NCBI GenBank assembly: GCA_022925895.1
Contig: JAKSYS010000030.1
Coordinates: forward strand, 124,001 to 188,000
Direction: 5' to 3'
DNA: 64,000 nt
DNA from: Fragilaria crotonensis
Lineage: Eukaryota > Bacillariophyta > Fragilariophyceae > Fragilariales > Fragilariaceae
Shown here: one piece after another, positions 22,818 to 33,687 of the stretch
How positions within the stretch are numbered: position 1 is the first letter of the stretch
Layout of the letters: the number at the start of each line of letters is the position of its first letter
The notes under the pieces: model-generated
Seen by the model: the letters and a program-made list of their open reading frames with translations, nothing else
What the model was told of the DNA's origin: nothing
The model's database searches: none
Program-made: the position numbers and the translations under genes

Positions 22818-23597
22818 ATGAAGACCTATGCCGTTGTACTCGCCTTATTTGTCGGTGCGGATTCCTTTGCTCCGGCATTCCAGAGCCGCAGAACCTTTGG
22901 TGTTGTCACTAGTACAGGTGAGACTCTGGAACGTAACTGTTCGGAACCCCCAGCCGCAGTATGATACCACTATCATTACACAGACTTTAACCTGCTGTTA
23001 TACGTGTTCGACTTTCAAAATGCCTGAACTGCATCAGCATTTCACTAAGATACCTGCTTTCCTTTCCCTTACGTCCTCCGCAGGTGCTGAAGAAGACAAT
23101 GTGGCAGAAGCCGAGCCTGTAGTTGCTGAGGAACCTGCACCCGAGCCGGAACCTGTTCCCGAGCCGGAACCTGAACCGGAACCAGAGTTAGAATTCCAAG
23201 GTAAGGAGAAAAGATATTATATCGTTCTCAGAGCGTGGAGAAGTTGTTGCGCGTGGTTTCTCACTCCTTGCGCGACACAGCACTTACCCGTCCCATCCCG
23301 GAGGAGGGCGATGACGAAAACGGGTTCTCGCAGATTGAGAAGGATCGTATTTCTGAAAACGCATTTGAATGCCACGGCTTCTTCCCTGACCTGCGAACGG
23401 AGGCTCAGTTGCCGCCATCTGTCTTGAAATTCCGCGAGCAGCCCAAGTCAGAGAAGGAATTGGCCGCAATCAAGGCAAAATATGCCTCAATGAGCGAGGC
23501 AGACGCTGCCTTCTCCATTTTGGTTGACCTTGGCATGATGGAAGATTACGACAAGTTGGGCGAATACTCAGACGACTTTCCCGATGACGCTTTGTAG
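22818..23597 (+). CDS. Plastid-targeted hypothetical protein with Pro-Glu linker (three exons)
   Basis: The proposed exons are 22,818-22,917, 23,084-23,200 and 23,281-23,597, all with GT..AG borders and matching phases, giving 177 residues. The N-terminus is a signal peptide ending GADSFAPAF, an ASAFAP-like plastid import motif. Exon 2 is an acidic Pro-Glu repeat (~residues 45-70), probably a flexible spacer. Exon 3 carries the conserved part: 'CHGFFPDLR', then AKYASMSEADAAFSILVDLG and an acidic end. I do not recognise the family; no catalytic motif is visible. A paralogue lies tail-to-tail 328 bp downstream on the other strand, lacking the linker and introns. Exon borders are predicted from sequence only. 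Confidence 0.75.
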
Positions 23598-23924
23598 GAC
23601 GTCAAAAAGGCGACCTTTTTTATTACGACGGGGATAGCACGACTGGATTAAATCCCTCCAGAGGGACGAGTTGCGGCGCTTCCATCCCAACATGACGCTA
23701 TAGCAAACTGGAGTACTCGAGTAATAGATACATCTGGGAAAGCACTACTGTAGGGATCGTCTGTCAGAAAAGAGGTGAATGGCAAAAAGTTTGTTTAACC
23801 ATTCTTATTGAACTGGATGAACAAGGAGGAGTGCAATCAAAAATTCGTTGACCACAAGCTGAGTTCGAACCCTCCCAGCTCTTATTCAACGTTCTCGACT
23901 GTCAATAACACATCCAAACCCACC

Positions 23925-24301
23925 TTAAATGGCGTCATCGGCGAAGTCATCGCTGTATTCGCCCAGCTTATCGTAGTCTTCCATCAAACCAAGGTCAACC
24001 AGCATGGTAAAGGCAGCGTCGGCTTCGCTCATGGACGCGTATTTTGCCTTGATTTCCTTCAACTCATCAGCAGACTTGGGTTGATCACGCATAGAAATAA
24101 CCTCAGCTGGCAATTCACTGTCGTCCCTCATGTCAGGGAAGAATCCGTGGCAGTCAAAGACATTTTCGACAATCCTATCTTCTCGGCTTGCGTGAACGTA
24201 TCAGTGGCAGCAGCCAAATTGAAGGCAGTGCGGCGGGAGACCACAGGCACAAAGGCCGCAGCAGTGGCAATAATTGCGGAGAAAGCAACAACAGTCTTCA
24301 T
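23925..24301 (-). CDS. Plastid-targeted paralogue of the 22.8 kb gene (one frame break)
   Basis: The start at 24,301 gives a signal peptide ending ATAAAFVPV, an ASAFAP-like plastid motif. About 45 codons later the frame breaks at GAGAAGATAGG; one extra G (GAGAAGGATAGG) restores 'EKDRIVENVFDCHGFFPD', matching the paralogue, and the frame then runs to 23,925. The C-terminal ~45 residues are nearly identical to the paralogue (AKYASMSEADAAFTMLVDLG). It lacks the Pro-Glu linker and both introns. With the missing base the protein would be ~125 residues. Either a sequence error or a recently broken copy would look like this; error is favoured because other genes show the same pattern. Function unknown. 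Confidence 0.65.
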
Positions 24302-24951
24302 GGTTCAAACAAAAGAATGGAAACAACGAACGCAGGAAAGAGGTGGCTACAATGCGATGTCCTCGTTCCCTGTTGGTGAAGCAGATGAATCTCACGCATG
24401 GCTCTGCGCTCTCTGCCTGCATTGATCACCCGAAACGCAGACGCACTCAGATCCATCGGAATCACTACGTCATCGAAGTGCACCACTTTAAGGATAAGGG
24501 TAGAATTGATTTTCTCCAGAGAATTTGTTCGAGTGGTAACTGGTAGTACCAGGTTCCAGGTACTGTCGTACTTCTACTCTGAGCTCATAGTGGTATTATG
24601 ATATGGGATTCCATTGCAACTACTCTGTAGTAGACCTCAGTACAGTGACGTGCCACTGGAGTGCAGCAAGTGCTCCAGTACACCAGTACACAGGGGTACT
24701 TGTACTAGCACTTGAATACTGCTACGGTAGTACTCCAGTTCTACTCAAACCAACCATACTTGTAACTTGTACCAGTTCTAGGCAGTTCGGCAACGACTTC
24801 CTACTGCAGTACAACGGTGCTCAGTACACTTCGAGTAATACCGGTAGTACACGCCAGTACATGGTGCACCTTGTGCGACAATTGCTACTTACACCCCATC
24901 GGCGCTAATACTCGCCATTCGCCATCATCAGCAACCTCTGTCGCTGTCATC

Positions 24952-25173
24952 ATGAGCAGTCGAATGAACTCTTCCTTCAGCAGCACACCACGCAAGGATA
25001 TGCGCTATGAAGAAATATTAGACGAGAAGGATCACAAGCGTGTTACTGATGGAAACAAGACGGCGTTGCTGCATGAACAACTAGAACATCTGAGAGCCCT
25101 GAAGTATGAGATTCTGCAAGACGATTGGAAGTACCAGCCAAGGAACTCACGAAGTAACGCAACCAAGTTTTAG
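24952..25173 (+). CDS. Small hypothetical protein, 73 residues
   Basis: The frame is open from further upstream, but the ATG at 24,952 is the likely start because the sequence before it is low-complexity GTAC-rich DNA. The protein begins with a Ser-rich ~14 residues, then a charged helix-prone stretch ('YEEILDEKDHKRV') and a leucine-rich helix (LLHEQLEHLRALKYEIL) followed by 'DDWKYQPRN'. There is no signal peptide or membrane segment. It has the look of a small scaffold or complex subunit, but I cannot assign a family. The good helical periodicity is the main support for it being real. Confidence 0.45.
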   Translation: MSSRMNSSFSSTPRKDMRYEEILDEKDHKRVTDGNKTALLHEQLEHLRALKYEILQDDWKYQPRNSRSNATKF

Positions 25174-25664
25174 TGGACATTAGCAGAGTCCAGTAGATCG
25201 TTCGGTCGGTTTCGTCAATGCAACATTGGTGCCTACTCAAGCACGCATACAGTTCCTCGTGATCGCCGTCCTTGAAGGGATAGTTGGAATGAGATTATGG
25301 GGATCACTGCCATGAGTTTCGATTGAATATGTACCTGAATTTGTACCTCTGTCGTTGCTATTGTACATCGACCTTCATAATGGCGAGAGCAGATGTCAGA
25401 TGTGGGAACGGTTAGGGAATGGATTACACAAACTGTCACCTCGAGTAGACACGTAACAATCGATAGATTTCTGCAGGTCTCACCCACCCACGCTATGCAT
25501 AATGAATTGATCTCCAGTAGACTTCTTATACGTCAACGCAACAAACGTTGGTCAAGGTTTGGAGTGTTAAGATCTCAGCTCCCCGGAAATTCCGACATGT
25601 CGCCGCAGTATCATATACATACAAGGACTCCGGTCCGTACAGTCTCTTTCTAAACTATGAAGTT

Positions 25665-25735
25665 CTACAGTGTACAGTGTACAGTGTACAGTGTACAGTG
25701 TACAGTGTACAGTGTACAGTGTACAGTGTACAGTG
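25665..25735. repeat. Microsatellite (TACAGTG)10
   Basis: Ten perfect tandem copies of the heptamer TACAGTG. It contains GTAC at every unit junction. No credible gene overlaps it. Confidence 0.95.
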
Positions 25736-26229
25736 CATGAACCGGTGCTACTACTACCGGTAGTAGTACCTGGTACCTGGTATTACAAGTGGTACTGTAC
25801 ATAGATCGGTGGTCGGGAGTCGGGAGTCGGGAGTCTATGCATACACTGACCGCTGTTTACTCTCTACTAGCAGCACCAATCTGACGAGTGGAAAACAGAT
25901 ATCCAATTGGCCGTTGCTTTGTCACAGAAAGTGCGCCAAAATAAACGACGCAAGATGCATGATTTCGTGTTTCGATTTGAAAGCCAACGACAGAAATTTA
26001 GTATGCATATGTGTAATGGAGGTATGTACAACGAGCGAGGATCAGTATGAATATATGAATGCATCACACTGGAACGCCTTCATTCCTCCTTCCTCACATT
26101 GGATTAGTACAGTACCCATACTCGTACTCAAGCAAGTAATACCCCTGGTATTAACGTTCGAAAGCAGACACGAGATCATCCCTCTTAAACTATATCTCTT
26201 GAAGCAGTATATGCCGAGAAGTTATCTCC

Positions 26230-27665
26230 ATGACGACAACAATTGCCGAGCTTCGATCCACTTTGGAAAGGCTGCAAGCCTATGAACTTCCAGAATCGCT
26301 TCAAACAACCTCAGACGTCACGGTAGACGGTCACAATTTCGAAGAGAGGTATGGTACGGCTCGAGATGAGTATCTCCAAAAACGATTCCAACAAGTATTC
26401 TACGAACACCTAACTAGCTTCGATGGTCACTCTGTCCCACTTCCTGACGTGCCATCTGAAGAAGAATGCCTTGAGCTGCAAGAGCAGCACAAGGCTGCTC
26501 AAATCGAGCTTAAGGCGACTGCTGCGCGTGTGTACGAAAAGCATCAAGAGCTGCAATCCAAATACGACATGTTTGTGAGCCGCCGGGAGGAGATTGCTAG
26601 AATGATCGCCGACATGGATGAATCAGTCACTGATAGCGACGACGAGGATAAGGAAAATGACGACGGCAATGACGATGATGTGATGGAACAAGAACTTGTT
26701 GCCAAGGAACAGAAGTGCCTCGCGTTGGCACAACGCAAAAACGAGTTGCTACGTCAAATTGCTCGAAGAGAAGCGGACTTGATGAGCCAGGAAAAGAACT
26801 TAGCCGAAACGACGCATCGTCTGGCAGAATTACGCAAAGCAAACCCGAACATTCCTGATGTTACACAAGATACGTTGGCAGATATTGAGGCGGGGACGGA
26901 CGAGGTAGAGCGAGGAGTCCGAAAATACGAGGAGATTACAGAGTGGAATGATGGTACGCGTTGCATGATTGAGAAATTGACGGGCATCACTATTTTGTCT
27001 GTTACGAATGCTGAAGATGGCAAAGCAATTATCCTGGTAGTGCAACTCCTTGGTGTTCACGAACTTGAGTTTCGACTTGAACCAGACCCAAGGCGACAAA
27101 GTAACCTTCGCATTCAGAGTGCCAAGTTTCTTACGTCGACCATCGTCCGGGGTGCATCGGTTGACAATACGAGTCAGGTGGAGCTACGGATCCCGGAAGT
27201 GAGTGACCTGGTTCGCCTCTGCAGCACCATGGGTCCTGCTGAGGATCTGAGGTTCGTGCTCCGCGAGGCTGTAGCCCGCATTGATGCCATGGTTGCTCGT
27301 GCGCATGAACTGACTACCCTTCGTCAAAAGTACTTGACAAAGATTGGTGCACTTCATCACTCAGGACATTCCTTCGGGGGAGAGGACCAGGAGATCGTTT
27401 GCAGTATCAACGAAGGTGTCACTGTCGTACTGAGGCTGACACCCGATTGCCCAATCGGCGATGGTAGTGCATATCTAGATCAAATTGTTGGTGTTGGTGG
27501 ATGGGACCAAGGAATCCTTGAGGGGCTTAGGGGCGCGTGAACGATGCTCGCCACCGAAGTCCTGTGAAGCTCATGGATTCGCTGAAAGACGAACTCTCCC
27601 GCTTGCAGGAAATTGGAAGTATCTCCCTCCCGACAACGCCAACTATGCCGACACGAACTAGGTAA
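26230..27665 (+). CDS. Coiled-coil protein with RWD-like C-terminal domain (one frame break near 27,535)
   Basis: The first 436 codons are open. Residues ~75-130 and ~155-205 are long heptad-rich coiled coils separated by an acidic Asp/Glu linker (~135-155). Residues ~245-385 form a mixed domain with alternating beta strands (LTGITILSVTNAEDGKAIIL) and a closing helix, reminiscent of the RWD domain after a coiled coil in kinetochore proteins such as KNL1/Spc7. That match is suggestive only. The frame ends at GGCGCGTGA near 27,538. In the next frame, VNDARHRSPVKLMDSLKDEL and about 20 more codons continue plausibly to a stop at 27,665, so one base is probably missing (GGCCGCGTG). The full length would be ~478 residues. 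The neighbour cold-shock gene is convergent, 170 bp away. Confidence 0.7.
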
Positions 27666-27834
27666 AATATGTGTACCAGGGGATTGATTATATGTGTAGG
27701 TAAATGGAGAGTGGTGATGGCTCGAACCCTGCTCGTCTAATCTCATTTGAACAGAACTTCCCGTACAGCATAAGCTAATCTGGGACTTCCCTATATCCAG
27801 TTGGAAAAGCATTTCCTTCAGCGCATAGAACTGC

Positions 27835-28381
27835 TTAATAGTTGCTTGAGCCACCTCCGTATCCACCGCCACCGTATCCTCCCCCACCGCCTCCACTGCT
27901 GTATCCTCCTCCTCCACCACCATATCCACCTCCACCGCCGCCACCGAAGCCGGGGAACTCTCTTCTCGGAGTACCCTTCACTGGAGCTCCACCTGGTCCA
28001 GTAACATTCAATGCCTTGAGACGTCCATTGCCCTCTTCGATTATATCGAATTCGACTTGTTCGCCATCCTATCGTACAGCAAAAGGGTTAACAATTCTGG
28101 ATAACCTCAATTAAATATGAGCAACAAAACGAGAATACCCAATAACTTACTGCCAGACTCTTGAATCCATTAGAGTGAATGCAACTGTAATGCACAAACA
28201 CTTCTGGGGATCCATCATCAGGGACCAAAAATCCAAATCCTTTCTTTCCATCGAACCACTTTACGACGCCTGATACGCCTGTCTTCTCCGAGGAGAAGAA
28301 GGCGACACGAGCGGCAAAGGTAGAAGGGGCCTGCACCCGAACAATGCGACTGGCCCCGAGACGAAGCGATGCGGAAAACAT
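27835..28381 (-). CDS. Cold-shock-domain, glycine-rich RNA-binding protein, probably mitochondrial
   Basis: Two exons, 28,381-28,151 and 28,068-27,835, with GT..AG borders in phase, give 154 residues. The first ~33 residues are basic, Ser/Ala/Arg-rich and lack acids ('[20 protein letters not shown]'), typical of a mitochondrial presequence. The cold-shock domain follows, with the RNP1-like [19 protein letters not shown] and RNP2-like 'VFVHYSCI' words, ending with '[16 protein letters not shown]'. The tail is Gly-Gly-Gly-Tyr repeats ending Ser-Asn-Tyr. Such proteins bind single-stranded RNA or DNA and melt RNA structure. The Gly-rich tail also creates misleading proline-rich ORFs on the opposite strand. 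The ATG at 28,381 is chosen because the longer frame to 28,633 adds unrelated sequence. Confidence 0.85.
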
Positions 28382-28586
28382 GGTCAATTTTTCGAAGGTG
28401 AAAGATAATGGAGGAACCTGACAGCACAGCACCAATGGACGCTGAGGATTTCCGTATCCAAGTAATTTTGTACGGGGGTAACAAGGGGATGAAAAGGACG
28501 GCACATGACAGGCGAAGGGGTGGTTGTTAATGGACGTTTGCAATCCCGTTCGCCCTTCACCAGGCCTTCGTGTGTGCCCTTCAGAA

Positions 28587-28923
28587 CTCAGAACCAGAGA
28601 CGGGAATTTCAAACCCAGCCCACCCAAACCCACGGCCCACCCAAACCCATTGGGTTAAGGGTGGGTTTTGGGTGAGCTCAGGATTTCATGGGTGGGTCTG
28701 GGTGGGCCGGCAAATCATAGCAAAAAATGACAGTAGATGTTTGCTACCGGTAGTAGTAGAACCATCTACTCCAGTACTAACTACTGGGTTTGGGTGGGTT
28801 TGGGTAGGTCTTGGTGGATCGTATGGGTTCTGGGTGGTTTTGGGCTGGTACTTCCGTGAGCGTAGCTTTACGTGGGTACCCATGGGTTTGATATTTTCAG
28901 AAATTCCCGTCTCTGCTCAGAAC
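28587..28923. mobile_element. hAT-like MITE with 8 bp target-site duplication
   Basis: The element spans 28,595-28,915 (321 bp). Its ends are CAGAGACGGGAATTTC and the inverse GAAATTCCCGTCTCTG. It is flanked by perfect CTCAGAAC duplications at 28,587-28,594 and 28,916-28,923. CAGRG ends plus 8 bp duplications are the hAT signature. The inside is made of GGGTTTGGGTGG-type words on one side and their complement on the other, so the whole element can fold back. There is no transposase. It sits just upstream of the cold-shock gene, so it may lie in its promoter region. Confidence 0.85.
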
Positions 28924-29150
28924 CCTTCTATCATAGCGAAATTGTACAGTAGTACAGTACTTACAACATAACAGTACTCTCTCCGGAGCGTAACATCAAA
29001 AACTTTCCCTGATACTGTATCTCCCTCTCTACTACTAGCGCGCATCCGAACAAACAACAGTTGATGTTTCCAGTTCCACCAACCAACTCCTTGATGTGGT
29101 AAAATGGTGGACAAGCTGTCAACTCAACTAGCTGAAGAAGTCAAGGGAAA

Positions 29151-29216
29151 CATTAAAGATGTCTAAGATGTTTGGGATGTTCATTAAAGATGTCTAAGAT
29201 GTTTGGGATGTTCATT
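29151..29216. repeat. 31 bp tandem duplication
   Basis: CATTAAAGATGTCTAAGATG followed by TTTGGGATGTT is present twice in perfect tandem, starting at 29,151 and 29,182. Noncoding. Confidence 0.9.
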
Positions 29217-29713
29217 CTTACAACCAGCCAGATTTTCCAATTTGATACATGCTACTAGAACAATTTTAGCTAGCTACTCAAAGTCCATGCTAGGACAAGA
29301 TCATGGGACATCAATTTATTGGAAAAATCCAAAATCACATCTACAATTATAATTTTTTGAAAAGATGGAGGTGGAGAATATATTAAGGATTGGGTTAACT
29401 AGTTGTAATGCAGGCATTCAACCCTGTTGATGAATGAAATAATGCCTGCAGGAGGTTGCAAACAAGTTTACAGTTCTGCCTCATCCAAAGTAGGTACTTG
29501 TTCTACTGGTAATGTTGCTTAGAAATGATTATACATTGGATGCTGTCTCCATGCGAATCTTTAATAAGCTGCAAAGGAACGTTATCACAATGGTGCATGG
29601 ATGACAGTGTTCCTGCTATACTTGATACTGCTCATGTTGTATTGGATGCTCAACCACATCATGCATTGTCAGATAGCATCTATTATTCCGGACCATTTGC
29701 TTTTATTAATCCT

Positions 29714-30027
29714 ATCATCAGCCTTAATTAACCCCATCACAGGATTTTGATTGTGTGTACTTAAAAAAGTTGCTGCCTACTCTAAAATGGTATCGACCAA
29801 GAAAGCCATGATGAAGATGTTGACACTCATGAAGGTGTATATTGAGACTAGGATCATATTAATAATTCAGATCATCAGCCTTAATTAACCCCATCACAGG
29901 ATTTTGATTGTGTGTACTTAAAAAAGTTGCTGCCTACTCTAAAATGGTATCGACCAAGAAAGCCATGATGAAGATGTTGACACTCATGAAGGTGTTTATT
30001 GAGACTAGGATCATATTAATAATTCAG
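29714..30027. repeat. 157 bp tandem duplication, recent
   Basis: The unit beginning ATCATCAGCCTTAATTAACC is repeated directly at 29,714 and 29,871. The copies differ by what appears to be a single base (GGTGTATATT versus GGTGTTTATT), so the duplication is young. No ORF depends on it. Confidence 0.9.
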
Positions 30028-30599
30028 ATAAATGTGGGTGGTTACAACGCAGGTGTTCAGCAAATCACCGTTGATTAGACAAAGGTTAACTGATTCAATT
30101 GGAGCAGTGCCATGTGGCTTTCTTATGACACACCTTGCATCTCCTTGATACCTGAATCACGCCTTCTGACCTCTGCTGTTCTTGAGCCACTTCACAGGAG
30201 TAAGGTGGACAAGCGCACCTGCTCTGGGACTTTCAGCCCACTTTCTTTGATATCCCTAGGGCAAGTCTCTGCTTGAAATGTCTGTACACATGGATATGAA
30301 TGCTAACGCGCCTACCGTTCTCCTGCCTGCTGGTTGAAGCAATTGTCTATGAGCACTTCAGCAAGCACTGAATACTAGCAGCTAGAACTCTTTTGATTAA
30401 GCTGCTGGACATCTGTCTGCTTTCTGAAAGCATTGAACACAAGCCAAGTATCCACAACCACCATAACAAATTGACAAATTTCCCTTCATTGCCCAATTGT
30501 GTATTTCAACATTGCTTCAGATGCAGATCATCCTGTGAGTACCTGTTGTGCCTGTAAATGGCAGTGCAGGTTATAGTAAATCTTAGCAACTGCTGGTTG

Positions 30600-31420
30600 C
30601 ATAATTGCAATTGTCAACTTTAACATATTGGTACATTGTACTTGGATCTTTGTTTAGCTACCCGTTGCCAATGATGATATTGACAAATGTATAGAGTTCC
30701 AGCAGTCACAATAAATACCTTGCTCTTATGACCCATCCACATAAATGATGCCATGGTAGGATCACTTTCATTGGTGGCAGGCTCTGAGATCAGAGGAATG
30801 AAGTAACTATGACTGTGAAGCTCATCTCTTGCATGAGATGTCTTTGGGAAACCTTTGGTTGCTGTCTTCACCCTGCGATGAACCTCAGTCCCTTTCTGAA
30901 TAAATCCTTTGCTGCCCTGACAGAAGTATGGTACAAGTTGGCACACACAATTCTATTTGTCCTAAACCAGCCATGGTGAGACCCCTCCTGCTTTAATATC
31001 CTTATATCATGCATCAAGCCATCTTCATTTGGAGTTTCATCATTGTTGTCACCAACAAGGTCCACACCCTTCACCAACTTGATTTTGCAACATAAACCCA
31101 CTTCAATTGCAGAAAATGCCCATTCAGACCTCAAGTCTTTTGCACATGCTCTTTCCCTCAGAAACAGTTCCACCATCATTTGCTGTTCTTGTTGAGTTCT
31201 TTGAGATTGAATCCCAGATTCAGTCATGAGTTCATTGTCCTCATTGGGGATAGCTGCAACATGACCAGCCTTGAAAGACCTTAAATTTGAGGTAGCAACC
31301 ATGTAGCAATTCCCACCAAGGGTGTAATTGGCTGTGATCATGGTCGCGGAGCACTGTGTTGTTGGCTGCTGATATGAGAGTCTCCACTGTAGGCACTGTT
31401 CCATTCACAAGCTTTGTCTT
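30600..31420 (-). pseudogene. PiggyBac-like (DDE_Tnp_1_7) transposase remnant
   Basis: On the minus strand the frame 31,404-30,868 contains GWFRTNRIVCANLYHTSVRA, then AAKDLFRKGLRFIAG. In a second frame this continues as VKTATKGFPKTSHARDELHS and later a MWMGHKSKVFIVTAGTL segment. The order matches the catalytic region of PiggyBac-type transposases ('RGLRFIGVVKTATKKFP' and the following 'W.DRK.KTFI.T.G'). The frame change between 'LRFIAG' and 'VKTATKG' and the lack of an intact N-terminus show a broken copy. The upstream frame (residues ~1-120) is less clear. No terminal repeats were identified. Confidence 0.6.
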
Positions 31421-32584
31421 TGCAAGGCTCCCATATCTGCAATGACATTTGAACACACTGGTAACATGATAGCAAACCGAGGATCAGATCCATTCATGTT
31501 CAGTAGATTGATTGGTAAAGAATTTGATGATGACAAGCAATTGCAATGTCAAAGTCAAGAATTCCAATAAAAGAGCAAAAATTGGGATGGTCAAAGATTC
31601 ACTCCAGAATGCTTGTTATAACTGCCTACTGCCCATTGAAACCATGCTCTTTCTTATTGTTCTTAAGACACTGTAAATGTTAGTAGTCCAATGGAGGATG
31701 TGCAAGACAAGAGGAACTATTTCCAACATGAGCAAAAATGGGAATATCGGGAGCATGGACACTAGATCAAGAATGAAGTATAGTCACCGAGGCTGCAGGT
31801 GATGAAATTGTGGATGATGCGAGAGTACCACCAGTGCAAACAAGCAATTCAATTGAAAGTGTTTACCGCAACTATGATTAAGCGGTATGATGCGCTGCCT
31901 TTATTCCTGATTGTTTTAGCCATTTGAGTTGTGCTGACAATTTCTCCTTGTTGGAGATATCTGGCCTAAAATGATTGATCACTTTGATGCTTGTTGTTTA
32001 TTTTGAGCATTCACCTGCAAAAAGTGTAGTATTCCAAAATTGGATTCTACCTCGTCGTACAAAGAAAAATGTAGTGGCAAGTTTGCATGCTAACTTTGAG
32101 TCATACCCAGTGGGTACGCCTATGGCCAGAGTCTCGCAAGGTGATCACGCCCCGTATGTCATAGGGCCACAGCCTTCAGATGTGTTGATGGACTTCGTTA
32201 AGTTAATGAAATGGTGCGTGTCGCATCCTTCGTACTCACCAGTCTCTGTGTTTCGAGGTCGCTACGACATGCCTTCGGTACTTTGTACTGTGTCATGCAT
32301 TAGTCTGCAGCACATTAGCATCCCGAACCATTATATCGTAGTTGTGAAGTGTGAATCCAAAATCAACAGGCGCTCATTGACAAAAAAATCCCCTGCAATC
32401 ATGTCAGGTTCAGATTTCAGATGTAATTGAAATGAACTCATTATTTTGCAGCCATGAACAACAAGCATCCTGTAGACTACTCTTGAGTGACCATTTATGA
32501 ACGCTAGCTACAGATATCAACACTCAAGAACTGGCAAATACCCAGTAGATCGTCTCAAGCCTTGGGGGTTGGAGCAAGCGCTGC
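31421..32584. other. No gene recognised
   Basis: The longest forward frame (31,975-32,430, 151 codons) has no recognisable domain or targeting sequence. It could be old transposon or a gene fragment ('VIGPQPSDVLMDFVKLMKW'). I do not support it as a gene. The 32,450-32,580 end is probably the 3' side of the TLC gene. Confidence 0.4.
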
Positions 32585-33687
32585 TCACGACTTCCCGGAA
32601 AAGGCCTCTACAAATGCCATTGCAATGGTGCGAGCCAATACAGCTGCAGCAACCCCATCGGAATACTTAGAGCCAGCAGCAGATACAGCACATAGGTTTT
32701 GCCAGGGCGCAGCGTGTGCATTAATCCCTTCTTCAGCACATAAGAAGCATCAGACCACAGTTGGGAGACCACCTTCCACCAGAGAACCACACGATACACC
32801 GTGAAAGTCAACGCAAAGCATGGGCCGCAAATGGCTACCCAGACATCCATGAGCGAACCAGGGGCAGGAGGGAAATACTTTGCAAGACTGACAAAGACGA
32901 GAAAGATACTACTGAACTCGGAGAGTCCAAGAAAAAAGACTGGCGAAAAGAGCACGAAATGGTTCATGAGCTTACCACTGAAGTCACATATCATCATAGC
33001 GGTACCCCTTTCTTACACTCACCCCCATAGAAATGTAAGAACTGTTGAAAGGAAGATCCCGACGGTCGAGTAAAAAAGTGTGAGAAGCGAACCCTGCAAA
33101 GTCGTTACCAAGAATACGCATCAATAACTTACCTGCGATTCAAGTGAAGCCCAACTGACAATCGCAGCCAAGATATGATGGGACATCATAATAGGTTCAC
33201 AATGCTCCTCAATGAAAAGCGATGCAATGAAGTCCCATACCTGAAATGTAAAAAAGCTGCTGCGAGTTTTCGCTTTCTGGCAGATAACCAAAGATGCGGC
33301 CTTCAGGTGTCTGTGGTATGGCAGTGTGTGCTCGTTTGGAGATGTGCCAGGTATGAAACCCAACGATTCCGCAGTAGGCGAGCGCAGCGAAACATGCCAC
33401 CTGAAACGCAAAAAGATCAGGTCGAACACAAAGAGGGTTCTCCTCAGGGCAATACTTCTCTGCAGGAATGGCCAACTTCTACTACAGGTTGGGTAAATCA
33501 GTGTTAGTCGATGAAAGTTGATTAAATCTGACGTACTCGAGCGCACTCATTTTTCACGCACCGAATCTTTTATCAGCAGAGCCGCGCCATTGTAGATGAC
33601 CGTGAGCCCAAAAAATTCAAGGAGCATTGGAAGCTTCATCCGCGCTACACCCGATGGAGTTGATGCTGTGATCACCTTGGTCCCCAT
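32585..33687 (-). CDS. TLC-domain multi-pass membrane protein (four exons, two frame breaks)
   Basis: Proposed exons are 33,687-33,562, 33,478-33,133, 33,093-33,023 and 32,977-32,585, with phase-consistent GT..AG borders. The protein has about six hydrophobic segments. TLC-family features include FQVACFAALAYCGIVGFHTW, VWDFIASLFIEEH, a HHILAAIVSWASL segment with the conserved His pair, and GLSEFSSIFLVFVSLAKYFP, the usual acidic-Ser membrane motif. TRAM/LAG1/CLN8 proteins act in lipid synthesis or lipid sensing in ER membranes; which subgroup this is cannot be told. Two one-base breaks are needed. One is an apparent extra A in GAAAACTCG near 33,265. The other is a missing base near 32,630, which replaces the 'LAPLQWHL' stop with an ending TIAMAFVEAFSGKS. 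The start could also be 33,639. Confidence 0.7.

Noticed and set aside
23855-23885. Possible tRNA T-arm (GTTCGAACCC)
   Set aside because: No pairing T stem or other tRNA arms around it.
27842-28114. Proline-rich forward ORF opposite the cold-shock gene
   Set aside because: It is the antisense of Gly-Gly-Tyr codons in the tail of the cold-shock protein.
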